A stretch of DNA of 64,000 nucleotides, taken from contig JAZGUH010000711.1 of the NCBI GenBank assembly GCA_037893225.1, positions 310,001 through 374,000 of the forward strand, given 5' to 3'. The notes beneath the pieces were generated by a model, which searched no databases, was not told the DNA's origin, and was given only the letters and a program-made list of their open reading frames with translations. A program made the translations under genes and the position numbers. The DNA is from Hippasteria phrygiana. Lineage: Eukaryota; Echinodermata; Asteroidea; Valvatida; Goniasteridae. This document shows positions 26,885-41,800 of this stretch, in pieces (the first letter of the stretch is position 1; the number at the start of each line of letters is the position of its first letter).

Positions 26885-29800
26885 GGGAATTTGACAGGCA
26901 TGGAGCAATACATAGAAGGTAATATGCACACAGATGTTGGCCGGAAAGAAAATAAACATTGCGAGGTTTGAATTTTCTACACAAGTTTTAACTCTAAGAA
27001 GCCGCCGATAATTGCAACATGTAGCGCCAGATCTAAGCTATCCATACATGTCAAAATTACTGAATTTGGTTGATATTTCATGCAATTATGAATGAGTAAA
27101 GCAAGTCCATACCCCAGGGAATTTGACAGGCATGGAGCAATAAATAGACGGTAATATGTACACAGATGTTGGTCGGAAAGAAAATAAACATTGCGAGGTT
27201 TGAATTTTCTCCACAAGTTTTAACTCTAGGACGCCGCCGATAATTGCAACATGTAGCGCCAGATCTAAGCTATACATACATGTCAAAATTACTGCATTTG
27301 GTTGATATTTCATGCAATTATGAATGAGTAAAGCAAGTCCATACCCCAGGGAATTTGACATGCATGGAGCAATACATATACAGTAATATGTACACAGATG
27401 TTGGCCGGGAAGAAAATAAACATTGCGTGGTTTGAATTTTCTCCACAGGTGTTAACTCTAAGAAGCCGCCGATAATTGCAACATGTAGCGCCAGATCTAA
27501 GCTATCCATACATGTCAAAATTACTGAATTTGGTTGATATTTCATGCAATTATGAATGAGTAAAGCAAGTCCATACCCCAGGGAATTTGACATGCATGGA
27601 GCAATAAATAGACGGTAACATGTACACAGATGTTGGCCGGAAAGAAAATAAACATTGCGAGGTTTGAATTTTCTCCACAAGTTTTAACTCTAAGAAGCCG
27701 CCGATAATTGCAACATGTAGCGCCAGATCTAAGCTATCCATACATGTCAAAATTACTGAATTTGGTTGATATTTCATGCAATTATGAATGAGTAAAGCAA
27801 GTCATACCCTAGGGAATTTGACAGGCATGGAGCAATACATAGAAAGTAATATGCACACAGATGTTGGCCGGAAAGAAAATAAACATTGCGAGGTTTGAAT
27901 TTTCTACACAAGTTTTAACTCTAAGAAGCCGCCGATAATTGCAACATGTAGCGCCAGATCTAAGCTATCCATACATGTCAAAATTACTGAATTTGGTTGA
28001 TATTTCATGCAATTATGAATGAGTAAAGCAAGTCCATACCCCAGGGAATTTGACAGGCATGGAGCAATAAATAGACGGTAATATGTACACAGATGTTGGC
28101 CGGAAAGAAAATAAACATTGCGAGGTTTGAATTTTCTCCACAAGTTTTAACTCTAAGAAGCCGCCGATAATTGCAACATGTAGCGCCAGATCTAAGCTAT
28201 CCATACATGTCAAAATTACTGAATTTGGTTGATATTTCATGCAATTATGAATGAGTAAAGCAAGTCCATACCCCAGGGAATTTGACAGGCATGGAGCAAT
28301 AAATAGACGGTAATATGTACACAGATGTTGGTCGGAAAGAAAATAAACATTGCGAGGTTTGAATTTTCTCCACAAGTTTTAACTCTAGGACGCCGCCGAT
28401 AATTGCAACATGTAGCGCCAGATCTAAGCTATACATACATGTCAAAATTACTGCATTTGGTTGATATTTCATGCAATTATGAATGAGTAAAGCAAGTCCA
28501 TACCCCAGGGAATTTGACATGCATGGAGCAATACATATACAGTAATATGTACACAGATGTTGGCCGGGAAGAAAATAAACATTGCGTGGTTTGAATTTTC
28601 TCCACAGGTGTTAACTCTAAGAAGCCGCCGATAATTGCAACATGTAGCGCCAGATCTAAGCTATCCATACATGTCAAAATTACTGAATTTGGTTGATATT
28701 TCATGCAATTATGAATGAGTAAAGCAAGTCCATACCCCAGGGAATTTGACATGCATGGAGCAATAAATAGACGGTAACATGTACACAGATGTTGGCCGGA
28801 AAGAAAATAAACATTGCGAGGTTTGAATTTTCTCCACAAGTTTTAACTCTAAGAAGCCGCCGATAATTGCAACATGTAGCGCCAGATCTAAGCTATCCAT
28901 ACATGTCAAAATTACTGAATTTGGTTGATATTTCATGCAATTATGAATGAGTAAAGCAAGTCATACCCTAGGGAATTTGACAGGCATGGAGCAATACATA
29001 GAAAGTAATATGCACACAGATGTTGGCCGGAAAGAAAATAAACATTGCGAGGTTTGAATTTTCTACACAAGTTTTAACTCTAAGAAGCCGCCGATAATTG
29101 CAACATGTAGCGCCAGATCTAAGCTATCCATACATGTCAAAATTACTGAATTTGGTTGATATTTCATGCAATTATGAATGAGTAAAGCAAGTCCATACCC
29201 CAGGGAATTTGACAGGCATGGAGCAATAAATAGACGGTAATATGTACACAGATGTTGGCCGGAAAGAAAATAAACATTGCGAGGTTTGAATTTTCTCCAC
29301 AAGTTTTAACTCTAGGAAGCCGCCGATAATTGCAACATGTAGCGCCAGATCTAAGCTATACATACATGTCAAAATTACTGCATTTGGTTGATATTTCATG
29401 CAATTATGAATGAGTAAAGCAAGTCCATACCCCAGGGAATTTGACATGCATGGAGCAATACATATACAGTAATATGTACACAGATGTTGGCCGGGAAGAA
29501 AATAAACATTGCGAGGTTTGAATTTTCTCCACAGGTGTTAACTCTAAGAAGCCGCCGATAATTGCAACATGTAGCGCCAGATCTAAGCTATCCATACATG
29601 TCAAAATTACTGAATTTGGTTGATATTTCATGCAATTATGAATGAGTAAAGCAAGTCCATACCCCAGGGAATTTGACATGCATGGAGCAATAAATAGACG
29701 GTAACATGTACACAGATGTTGGCCGGGAAGAAAATAAACATTGCGAGGTTTGAATTTTCTCCACAAGTTTGAACTCTAAGAAGCCGTCGATGATTGCAAC

Positions 29801-32216
29801 ATGTAGCGCCAGATCTAAGCTATACATACATGTCAAAATTACTGCATTTAGTTGATATTTCATGCAATTATGAATGAGTAAAGCAAGTCCATACCCCAGG
29901 GAATTTGACATGCATGGAGCAATAAATAGACGGTAATATGTACACAGATGTTGGCCGGAAAGAAAATAAACATTGCGAGGTTTGAATTTTCTCCACAAGT
30001 TTTAACTCTAAGAAGCCGCCGATGATTGCAACATGTAGCGCCAGATCTAAGCTATCCATACATGTCAAAATTACTGAATTTGGTTGATATTTCATGCAAT
30101 TATGAATGAGTAAAGCAAGTCCATACCCCAGGGAATTTGACAGGCATGGAGCAATAAATAAAAGGTAATCTGCACACAGATGGTGGCCGGGAAGAAAATA
30201 AACATTGCGAGGTTTGAATTTTCTCCACAAGTGTTAACTCTAAGAAGCCGCCGATAATTGCAACATGTAGCGCCAGATCTAAGCTATCCATACTTGTCAA
30301 AATTACTGAATTTGGTTGATATTTCATGCAATTATGAATGAGTAAAGCAAGTCCATACCCCAGGGAATTTGACAGGCATGGAGCAATAAATAGACGGTAA
30401 TCTGCACACAGATGGTGGCCGGGAAGAAAATAAACATTGCGAGGTTTGAATTTTCTCCACAAGTGTTAACTCTAAGAAGCCGCCGATAATTGCAACATGT
30501 AGCGCCAGATCTAAGCTATCCATACATGTCAAAATTACTGAATTTGGTTGATATTTCATGCAATTATGAATGAGTAAAGCAAGTCATACCCTAGGGAATT
30601 TGACAGGCATGGAGCAATAAATAGAAGGTAATATGCACACAGATGTTGGCCGGAAAGAAAATAAACATTGCGAGGTTTGAATTTTCTCCACAAGTTTTAA
30701 CTCTAAGAAGCCGCCGATAATTGCAACATGTAGCGCCAGATCTAAGCTATACATACATGTCAAAATTACTGCATTTGGTTGATATTTCATGCAATTATGA
30801 ATGAGTAAAGCAAGTCCATACCCCAGGGAATTTGACATGCATGGAGCAATAAATAGACGGTAATATGTACACAGATGTTGGCCGGAAAGAAAATAAACAT
30901 TGCGAGGTTTGAATTTTCTCCACAAGTTTGAACTCTAAGAAGCCGCCGATGATTGCAACATGTAGCGCCAGATCTAAGCTATCCATACATGTCAAAATTA
31001 CTGAATTTGGTTGATATTTCATGCAATTATGAATGAGTAAAGCAAGTCCATACCCCAGGGAATTTGACAGGCATGGAGCAATAAATAAAAGGTAATCTGC
31101 ACACAGATGGTGGCCGGGAAGAAAATAAACATTGCGAGGTTTGAATTTTCTCCACAAGTTTTAACTCTAAGAAGCCGCCGATAATTGCAACATGTAGCGC
31201 CAGATCTAAGCTATCCATACATGTCAAAATTACTGAATTTGGTTGATATTTCATGCAATTATGAATGAGTAAAGCAACTCCATACCCCAGGGAATTTGAC
31301 ATGCATGGAGCAATAAATAGACGGTAACATGTACACAGATGTTGGCCGGAAAGAAAATAAACATTGCGAGGTTTGAATTTTCTCCACAAGTTTTAACTCT
31401 AAGAAGCCGCCGATAATTGCAACATGTAGCGCCAGATCTAAGCTATCCATACATGTCAAAATTACTGAATTTGGTTGATATTTCATGCAATTATGAATGA
31501 GTAAAGCAAGTCATACCCTAGGGAATTTGACAGGCATGGAGCAATACATAGAAGGTAATATGCACACAGATGTTGGCCGCAAAGAAAATAAACATTGCGA
31601 GGTTTGAATTTTCTACACAAGTTTTAACTCTAAAAAGCCGCCGATAATTGCAACATGTAGCGCCAGATCTAAGCTATACATACATGTCAAAATTACTGCA
31701 TTTGGTTGATATTTCATGCAATTATGAATGAGTAAAGCAAGTCCATACCCCAGGGAATTTGACATGCATGGAGCAATACATATACAGTAATATGTACACA
31801 GATGTTGGCCGGGAAGAAAATAAACATTGCGAGGTTTGAATTTTCTCCACAGGTGTTAACTCTAAGAAGCCGCCGATAATTGCAACATGTAGCGCCAGAT
31901 CTAAGCTATCCATACATGTCAAAATTACTGAATTTGGTTGATATTTCATGCAATTATGAATGAGTAAAGCAAGTCCATACCCCAGGGAATTTGACAGGCA
32001 TGGAGCAATAAATAGACGGTAATATGTACACAGATGTTGGTCGGAAAGAAAATAAACATTGCGAGGTTTGAATTTTCTCCACAAGTTTTAACTCTAGGAC
32101 GCCGCCGATAATTGCAACATGTAGCGCCAGATCTAAGCTATACATACATGTCAAAATTACTGCATTTGGTTGATATTTCATGCAATTATGAATGAGTAAA
32201 GCAAGTCCATACCCCA
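26885..32216. repeat. 5,332-bp (23-monomer) higher-order unit, copy 2
   Basis: Second tandem copy, with 231-bp markers 27801, 28960, 30583 and 31510 in the same relative places as in copy 1. Identity runs about 33 bp past the unit end, to about 32,249, where ATATACAG replaces ATAGAAGG. No difference from copy 1 was seen, which means either a very recent duplication or an assembly duplication. Part of it (28139-31277) has a third copy at 34630-37768. Confidence 0.85.
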
Positions 32217-35077
32217 GGGAATTTGACAGGCATGGAGCAATACATATACAGTAATATGTACACAGATGTTGGCCGGGAAGAAAATAAACATTGCGTGGTT
32301 TGAATTTTCTCCACAGGTGTTAACTCTAAGAAGCCGCCGATAATTGCAACATGTAGCGCCAGATCTAAGCTATCCATACATGTCAAAATTACTGAATTTG
32401 GTTGATATTTCATGCAATTATGAATGAGTAAAGCAAGTCCATACCCCAGGGAATTTGACAGGCATGGAGCAATAAATAAAAGGTAATCTGCACACAGATG
32501 GTGGCCGGGAAGAAAATAAACATTGCGAGGTTTGAATTTTCTCCACAGGTGTTAACTCTAAGAAGCCGCCGATAATTGCAACATGTAGCGCCAGATCTAA
32601 GCTATCCATACTTGTCAAAATTACTGAATTTGGTTGATATTTCATGCAATTATGAATGAGTAAAGCAAGTCCATACCCCAGGGAATTTGACAGGCATGGA
32701 GCAATAAATAGACGGTAATCTGCACACAGATGGTGGCCGGGAAGAAAATAAACATTGCGAGGTTTGAATTTTCTCCACAAGTTTTAACTCTAAGAAGCCG
32801 CCGATAATTGCAACATGTAGCGCCAGATCTAAGCTATCCATACATGTCAAAATTACTGAATTTGGTTGATATTTCATGCAATTATGAATGAGTAAAGCAA
32901 GTCATACCCTAGGGAATTTGACAGGCATGGAGCAATACATAGAAGGTAATATGCACACAGATGTTGGCCGGAAAGAAAATAAACATTGCGAGGTTTGAAT
33001 TTTCTACACAAGTTTTAACTCTAAGAAGCCGCCGATAATTGCAACATGTAGCGCCAGATCTAAGCTATCCATACATGTCAAAATTACTGAATTTGGTTGA
33101 TATTTCATGCAATTATGAATGAGTAAAGCAAGTCCATACCCCAGGGAATTTGACAGGCATGGAGCAATAAATAGACGGTAATATGTACACAGATGTTGGT
33201 CGGAAAGAAAATAAACATTGCGAGGTTTGAATTTTCTCCACAAGTTTTAACTCTAGGACGCCGCCGATAATTGCAACATGTAGCGCCAGATCTAAGCTAT
33301 ACATACATGTCAAAATTACTGCATTTGGTTGATATTTCATGCAATTATGAATGAGTAAAGCAAGTCCATACCCCAGGGAATTTGACATGCATGGAGCAAT
33401 ACATATACAGTAATATGTACACAGATGTTGGCCGGGAAGAAAATAAACATTGCGAGGTTTGAATTTTCTCCACAGGTGTTAACTCTAAGAAGCCGCCGAT
33501 AATTGCAACATGTAGCGCCAGATCTAAGCTATCCATACATGTCAAAATTACTGAATTTGGTTGATATTTCATGCAATTATGAATGAGTAAAGCAAGTCCA
33601 TACCCCAGGGAATTTGACAGGCATGGAGCAATAAATAGACGGTAATATGTACACAGATGTTGGTCGGAAAGAAAATAAACATTGCGAGGTTTGAATTTTC
33701 TCCACAAGTTTTAACTCTAGGACGCCGCCGATAATTGCAACATGTAGCGCCAGATCTAAGCTATACATACATGTCAAAATTACTGCATTTGGTTGATATT
33801 TCATGCAATTATGAATGAGTAAAGCAAGTCCATACCCCAGGGAATTTGACAGGCATGGAGCAATACATATACAGTAATATGTACACAGATGTTGGCCGGG
33901 AAGAAAATAAACATTGCGTGGTTTGAATTTTCTCCACAGGTGTTAACTCTAAGAAGCCGCCGATAATTGCAACATGTAGCGCCAGATCTAAGCTATCCAT
34001 ACATGTCAAAATTACTGAATTTGGTTGATATTTCATGCAATTATGAATGAGTAAAGCAAGTCCATACCCCAGGGAATTTGACAGGCATGGAGCAATAAAT
34101 AAAAGGTAATCTGCACACAGATGGTGGCCGGGAAGAAAATAAACATTGCGAGGTTTGAATTTTCTCCACAGGTGTTAACTCTAAGAAGCCGCCGATAATT
34201 GCAACATGTAGCGCCAGATCTAAGCTATCCATACTTGTCAAAATTACTGAATTTGGTTGATATTTCATGCAATTATGAATGAGTAAAGCAAGTCCATACC
34301 CCAGGGAATTTGACAGGCATGGAGCAATAAATAGACGGTAATCTGCACACAGATGGTGGCCGGGAAGAAAATAAACATTGCGAGGTTTGAATTTTCTCCA
34401 CAAGTTTTAACTCTAAGAAGCCGCCGATAATTGCAACATGTAGCGCCAGATCTAAGCTATCCATACATGTCAAAATTACTGAATTTGGTTGATATTTCAT
34501 GCAATTATGAATGAGTAAAGCAAGTCATACCCTAGGGAATTTGACAGGCATGGAGCAATACATAGAAGGTAATATGGACACAGATGTTGGCCGGAAAGAA
34601 AATAAACATTGCGAGGTTTGAATTTTCTACACAAGTTTTAACTCTAAGAAGCCGCCGATAATTGCAACATGTAGCGCCAGATCTAAGCTATCCATACATG
34701 TCAAAATTACTGAATTTGGTTGATATTTCATGCAATTATGAATGAGTAAAGCAAGTCCATACCCCAGGGAATTTGACAGGCATGGAGCAATAAATAGACG
34801 GTAATATGTACACAGATGTTGGTCGGAAAGAAAATAAACATTGCGAGGTTTGAATTTTCTCCACAAGTTTTAACTCTAGGACGCCGCCGATAATTGCAAC
34901 ATGTAGCGCCAGATCTAAGCTATACATACATGTCAAAATTACTGCATTTGGTTGATATTTCATGCAATTATGAATGAGTAAAGCAAGTCCATACCCCAGG
35001 GAATTTGACATGCATGGAGCAATACATATACAGTAATATGTACACAGATGTTGGCCGGGAAGAAAATAAACATTGCG
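31637..35077. repeat. 1,623-bp (7-monomer) tandem duplication
   Basis: 31637-33454 matches 33260-35077 at an offset of 1,623 bp. The only internal difference noted is C-to-G at 34,577 (ATATGGACAC). The left edge is CTAAAAAGCC versus CTAGGACGCC, and the right edge is GCGAGG at 33,455 versus GCGTGG at 35,078. The unit sits between copy 2 of the 23-monomer unit and its third partial copy. Confidence 0.8.
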
Positions 35078-37768
35078 TGGTTTGAATTTTCTCCACAGGT
35101 GTTAACTCTAAGAAGCCGCCGATAATTGCAACATGTAGCGCCAGATCTAAGCTATCCATACATGTCAAAATTACTGAATTTGGTTGATATTTCATGCAAT
35201 TATGAATGAGTAAAGCAAGTCCATACCCCAGGGAATTTGACATGCATGGAGCAATAAATAGACGGTAACATGTACACAGATGTTGGCCGGAAAGAAAATA
35301 AACATTGCGAGGTTTGAATTTTCTCCACAAGTTTTAACTCTAAGAAGCCGCCGATAATTGCAACATGTAGCGCCAGATCTAAGCTATCCATACATGTCAA
35401 AATTACTGAATTTGGTTGATATTTCATGCAATTATGAATGAGTAAAGCAAGTCATACCCTAGGGAATTTGACAGGCATGGAGCAATACATAGAAAGTAAT
35501 ATGCACACAGATGTTGGCCGGAAAGAAAATAAACATTGCGAGGTTTGAATTTTCTACACAAGTTTTAACTCTAAGAAGCCGCCGATAATTGCAACATGTA
35601 GCGCCAGATCTAAGCTATCCATACATGTCAAAATTACTGAATTTGGTTGATATTTCATGCAATTATGAATGAGTAAAGCAAGTCCATACCCCAGGGAATT
35701 TGACAGGCATGGAGCAATAAATAGACGGTTATATGTACACAGATGTTGGCCGGAAAGAAAATAAACATTGCGAGGTTTGAATTTTCTCCACAAGTTTTAA
35801 CTCTAGGAAGCCGCCGATAATTGCAACATGTAGCGCCAGATCTAAGCTATACATACATGTCAAAATTACTGCATTTGGTTGATATTTCATGCAATTATGA
35901 ATGAGTAAAGCAAGTCCATACCCCAGGGAATTTGACATGCATGGAGCAATACATATACAGTAATATGTACACAGATGTTGGCCGGGAAGAAAATAAACAT
36001 TGCGAGGTTTGAATTTTCTCCACAGGTGTTAACTCTAAGAAGCCGCCGATAATTGCAACATGTAGCGCCAGATCTAAGCTATCCATACATGTCAAAATTA
36101 CTGAATTTGGTTGATATTTCATGCAATTATGAATGAGTAAAGCAAGTCCATACCCCAGGGAATTTGACATGCATGGAGCAATAAATAGACGGTAACATGT
36201 ACACAGATGTTGGCCGGGAAGAAAATAAACATTGCGAGGTTTGAATTTTCTCCACAAGTTTGAACTCTAAGAAGCCGTCGATGATTGCAACATGTAGCGC
36301 CAGATCTAAGCTATACATACATGTCAAAATTACTGCATTTAGTTGATATTTCATGCAATTATGAATGAGTAAAGCAAGTCCATACCCCAGGGAATTTGAC
36401 ATGCATGGAGCAATAAATAGACGGTAATATGTACACAGATGTTGGCCGGAAAGAAAATAAACATTGCGAGGTTTGAATTTTCTCCACAAGTTTTAACTCT
36501 AAGAAGCCGCCGATAATTGCAACATGTAGCGCCAGATCTAAGCTATACATACATGTCAAAATTACTGAATTTGGTTGATATTTCATGCAATTATGAATGA
36601 GTAAAGCAAGTCCATACCCCAGGGAATTTGACAGGCATGGAGCAATAAATAAAAGGTAATCTGCACACAGATGGTGGCCGGGAAGAAAATAAACATTGCG
36701 AGGTTTGAATTTTCTCCACAAGTGTTAACTCTAAGAAGCCGCCGATAATTGCAACATGTAGCGCCAGATCTAAGCTATCCATACTTGTCAAAATTACTGA
36801 ATTTGGTTGATATTTCATGCAATTATGAATGAGTAAAGCAAGTCCATACCCCAGGGAATTTGACAGGCATGGAGCAATAAATAGACGGTAATCTGCACAC
36901 AGATGGTGGCCGGGAAGAAAATAAACATTGCGAGGTTTGAATTTTCTCCACAAGTGTTAACTCTAAGAAGCCGCCGATAATTGCAACATGTAGCGCCAGA
37001 TCTAAGCTATCCATACATGTCAAAATTACTGAATTTGGTTGATATTTCATGCAATTATGAATGAGTAAAGCAAGTCATACCCTAGGGAATTTGACAGGCA
37101 TGGAGCAATAAATAGAAGGTAATATGCACACAGATGTTGGCCGGAAAGAAAATAAACATTGCGAGGTTTGAATTTTCTCCACAAGTTTTAACTCTAAGAA
37201 GCCGCCGATAATTGCAACATGTAGCGCCAGATCTAAGCTATACATACATGTCAAAATTACTGCATTTGGTTGATATTTCATGCAATTATGAATGAGTAAA
37301 GCAAGTCCATACCCCAGGGAATTTGACATGCATGGAGCAATAAATAGACGGTAATATGTACACAGATGTTGGCCGGAAAGAAAATAAACATTGCGAGGTT
37401 TGAATTTTCTCCACAAGTTTGAACTCTAAGAAGCCGCCGATGATTGCAACATGTAGCGCCAGATCTAAGCTATCCATACATGTCAAAATTACTGAATTTG
37501 GTTGATATTTCATGCAATTATGAATGAGTAAAGCAAGTCCATACCCCAGGGAATTTGACAGGCATGGAGCAATAAATAAAAGGTAATCTGCACACAGATG
37601 GTGGCCGGGAAGAAAATAAACATTGCGAGGTTTGAATTTTCTCCACAAGTTTTAACTCTAAGAAGCCGCCGATAATTGCAACATGTAGCGCCAGATCTAA
37701 GCTATCCATACATGTCAAAATTACTGAATTTGGTTGATATTTCATGCAATTATGAATGAGTAAAGCAA
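34630..37768. repeat. 3.14-kb third copy of part of the 5,332-bp unit
   Basis: Matches 28139-31277 at an offset of 6,491 bp (28 monomers, five 231-bp losses). Differences seen are the A-to-T at 35,730 (ACGGTTATATG), GATAAT for GATGAT near 36,522, and CTATACATAC for CTATCCATAC near 36,545. The edges are CTACAC/CTCCAC at 34,629 and AAGCAAGTCC/AAGCAACTCC at 37,769. It is clearly more diverged than the two tandem copies are from each other, so the events can be ordered. Confidence 0.8.
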
Positions 37769-38810
37769 GTCCATACCCCAGGGAATTTGACATGCATGGA
37801 GCAATAAATAGACGGTAACATGTACACAGATGTTGGCCGGAAAGAAAATAAACATTGCGAGGTTTGAATTTTCTCCACAAGTTTTAACTCTAAGAAGCCG
37901 CCGATAATTGCAACATGTAGCGCCAGATCTAAGCTATCCATACATGTCAAAATTACTGAATTTGGTTGATATTTCATGCAATTATGAATGAGTAAAGCAA
38001 GTCCATACCCCAGGGAATTTGACAGGCATGGAGCAATAAATAGACGGTAATATGTACACAGATGTTGGCCGGAAAGAAAATAAACATTGCGAGGTTTGAA
38101 TTTTCTCCACAAGTTTTAACTCTAGGAAGCCGCCGATAATTGCAACATGTAGCGCCAGATCTAAGCTATCCATACATGTCAAAATTACTGAATTTGGTTG
38201 ATATTTCATGCAATTATGAATGAGTAAAGCAAGTCCATACCCCAGGGAATTTTACAGGCATGGAGCAATAAATAAAAGGTAATCTGCACACAGATGGTGG
38301 CCGGGAAGAAAATAAACATTGCGAGGTTTGAATTTTCTCCACAAGTTTTAACTCTAAGAAGCCGCCGATAATTGCAACATGTAGCGCCAGATCTAAGCTA
38401 TCCATACATGTCAAAATTACTGAATTTGGTTGATATTTCATGCAATTATGAATGAGTAAAGCAACTCCATACCCCAGGGAATTTGACATGCATGGAGCAA
38501 TAAATAGACGGTAACATGTACACAGATGTTGGCCGGAAAGAAAATAAACATTGCGAGGTTTGAATTTTCTCCACAAGTTTTAACTCTAAGAAGCCGCCGA
38601 TAATTGCAACATGTAGCGCCAGATCTAAGCTATCCATACATGTCAAAATTACTGAATTTGGTTGATATTTCATGCAATTATGAATGAGTAAAGCAAGTCA
38701 TACCCTAGGGAATTTGACAGGCATGGAGCAATACATAGAAGGTAATATGCACACAGATGTTGGCCGGAAAGAAAATAAACATTGCGAGGTTTGAATTTTC
38801 TACACAAGTT
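37769..38810. repeat. Array section between larger duplicated blocks
   Basis: About 4.5 monomers of ordinary satellite. It includes an AAGCAACTCC monomer near 38,465, of the same haplotype as those near 4,848, 25,946, 31,278 and 43,566. A private G-to-T lies at 38,253 (GAATTTTACAGG). The 231-bp marker at 38697 belongs to the CTACAC subclass. No non-satellite sequence is present. Confidence 0.8.
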
Positions 38811-41800
38811 TTAACTCTAAGAAGCCGCCGATAATTGCAACATGTAGCGCCAGATCTAAGCTATCCATACATGTCAAAATTACTGAATTTGGTTGATATT
38901 TCATGCAATTATGAATGAGTAAAGCAAGTCCATACCCCAGGGAATTTGACATGCATGGAGCAAAAAATAGACGGTAACATGTACACAGATGTTGGCCGGG
39001 AAGAAAATAAACATTGCGAGGTTTGAATTTTCTCCACAAGTTTTAACTCTAAGAAGCCGTCGATGATTGCAACATGTAGCGCCAGATCTAAGCTATACAT
39101 ACATGTCAAAATTACTGCATTTAGTTGATATTTCATGCAATTATGAATGAGTAAAGCAAGTCCATACCCCAGGGAATTTGACATGCATGGAGCAATAAAT
39201 AGACGGTAATATGTACACAGATGTTGGCCGGAAAGAAAATAAACATTGCGAGGTTTGAAATTTCTCCACAAGTTTGAACTCTAAGAAGCCGCCGATGATT
39301 GCAACATGTAGCGCCAGATCTAAGCTATCCATACATGTCAAAATTACTGAATTTGGTTGATATTTCATGCAATTATGAATGAGTAAAGCAAGTCCATACC
39401 CCAGGGAATTTGACAGGCATGGAGCAATAAATAAAAGGTAATCTGCACACAGATGGTGGCCGGGAAGAAAATAAACATTGCGAGGTTTGAATTTTCTCCA
39501 CAAGTGTTAACTCTAAGAAGCCGCCGATAATTGCAACATGTAGCGCCAGATCTAAGCTATCCATACATGTCAAAATTACTGAATTTGGTTGATATTTCAT
39601 GCAATTATGAATGAGTAAAGCAAGTCATACCCTAGGGAATTTGACAGGCATGGAGCAATAAATAGAAGGTAATATGCACACAGATGTTGGCCGGAAAGAA
39701 AATAAACATTGCGAGGTTTGAATTTTCTCCACAAGTTTTAACTCTAAGAAGCCGCCGATAATTGCAACATGTAGCGCCAGATCTAAGCTATACATACATG
39801 TCAAAATTACTGAATTTGGTTGATATTTCATGCAATTATGAATGAGTAAAGCAAGTCCATACCCCAGGGAATTTGACATGCATGGAGCAATAAATAGACG
39901 GTAATATGTACACAGATGTTGGCCGGAAAGAAAATAAACATTGCGAGGTTTGAATTTTCTCCACAAGTTTGAACTCTAAGAAGCCGCCGATGATTGCAAC
40001 ATGTAGCGCCAGATCTAAGCTATCCATACATGTCAAAATTACTGAATTTGGTTGATATTTCATGCAATTATGAATGAGTAAAGCAAGTCCATACCCCAGG
40101 GAATTTGACAGGCATGGAGCAATAAATAAAAGGTAATCTGCACACAGATGGTGGCCGGTAAGGAAATAAACATTGCGAGGTTTGAATTTTCTCCACAAGT
40201 GTTAACTCTAAGAAGCCGCCGATAATTGCAACATGTAGCGCCAGATCTAAGCTATCCATACTTGTCAAAATTACTGAATTTGGTTGATATTTCATGCAAT
40301 TATGAATGAGTAAAGCAAGTCCATACCCCAGGGAATTTGACAGGCATGGAGCAATAAATATACGGTAATCTGCACACAGATGGTGGCCGGGAAGAAAATA
40401 AACATTGCGAGGTTTGAATTTTCTCCACAAGTTTTAACTCTAAGAAGCCGCCGATAATTGCAACATGTAGCGCCAGATCTAAGCTATCCATACATGTCAA
40501 AATTACTGAATTTGGTTGATATTTCATGCAATTATGAATGAGTAAAGCAAGTCCATACCCCAGGGAATTTGACATGCATGGAGCAATAAATAGACGGTAA
40601 CATGTACACAGATGTTGGCCGGAAAGAAAATAAACATTGCGAGGTTTGAATTTTCTCCACAAGTGTTAACTCTAAGAAGCCGCCGATAATTGCAACATGT
40701 AGCGCCAGATCTAAGCTATCCATACATGTCAAAATTACTGAATTTGGTTGATATTTCATGCAATTATGAATGAGTAAAGCAAGTCCATACCCCAGGGAAT
40801 TTGACATGCATGGAGCAATAAATAGACGGTAATATGTACACAGATGTTGGCCGGAAAGAAAATAAACATTGCGAGGTTTGAATTTTCTCCACAAGTTTGA
40901 ACTCTAAGAAGCCGCCGATGATTGCAACATGTAGCGCCAGATCTAAGCTATCCATACATGTCAAAATTACTGCATTTGGTTGATATTTCATGCAATTATG
41001 AATGAGTAAAGCAAGTCCATACCCCAGGGAATTTGACAGGCATGGAGCAATAAATAAAAGGTAATCTGCACACAGATGGTGGCCGGTAAGGAAATAAACA
41101 TTGCGAGGTTTGAATTTTCTCCACAAGTGTTAACTCTAAGAAGCCGCCGATAATTGCAACATGTAGCGCCAGATCTAAGCTATCCATACTTGTCAAAATT
41201 ACTGAATTTGGTTGATATTTCATGCAATTATGAATGAGTAAAGCAAGTCCATACCCCAGGGAATTTGACAGGCATGGAGCAATAAATAGACGGTAATCTG
41301 CACACAGATGGTGGCCGGGAAGAAAATAAACATTGCGAGGTTTGAATTTTCTCCACAAGTGTTAACTCTAAGAAGCCGCCGATAATTGCAACATGTAGCG
41401 CCAGATCTAAGCTATCCATACTTGTCAAAATTACTGAATTTGGTTGATATTTCATGCAATTATGAATGAGTAAAGCAAGTCCATACCCCAGGGAATTTGA
41501 CAGGCATGGAGCAATAAATAGACGGTAATCTGCACACAGATGGTGGCCGGGAAGAAAATAAACATTGCGAGGTTTGAATTTTCTCCACAAGTTTTAACTC
41601 TAAGAAGCCGCCGATAATTGCAACATGTAGCGCCAGATCTAAGCTATCCATACATGTCAAAATTACTGAATTTGGTTGATATTTCATGCAATTATGAATG
41701 AGTAAAGCAAGTCCATACCCCAGGGAATTTGACATGCATGGAGCAATAAATAGACGGTAACATGTACACAGATGTTGGCCGGAAAGAAAATAAACATTGC

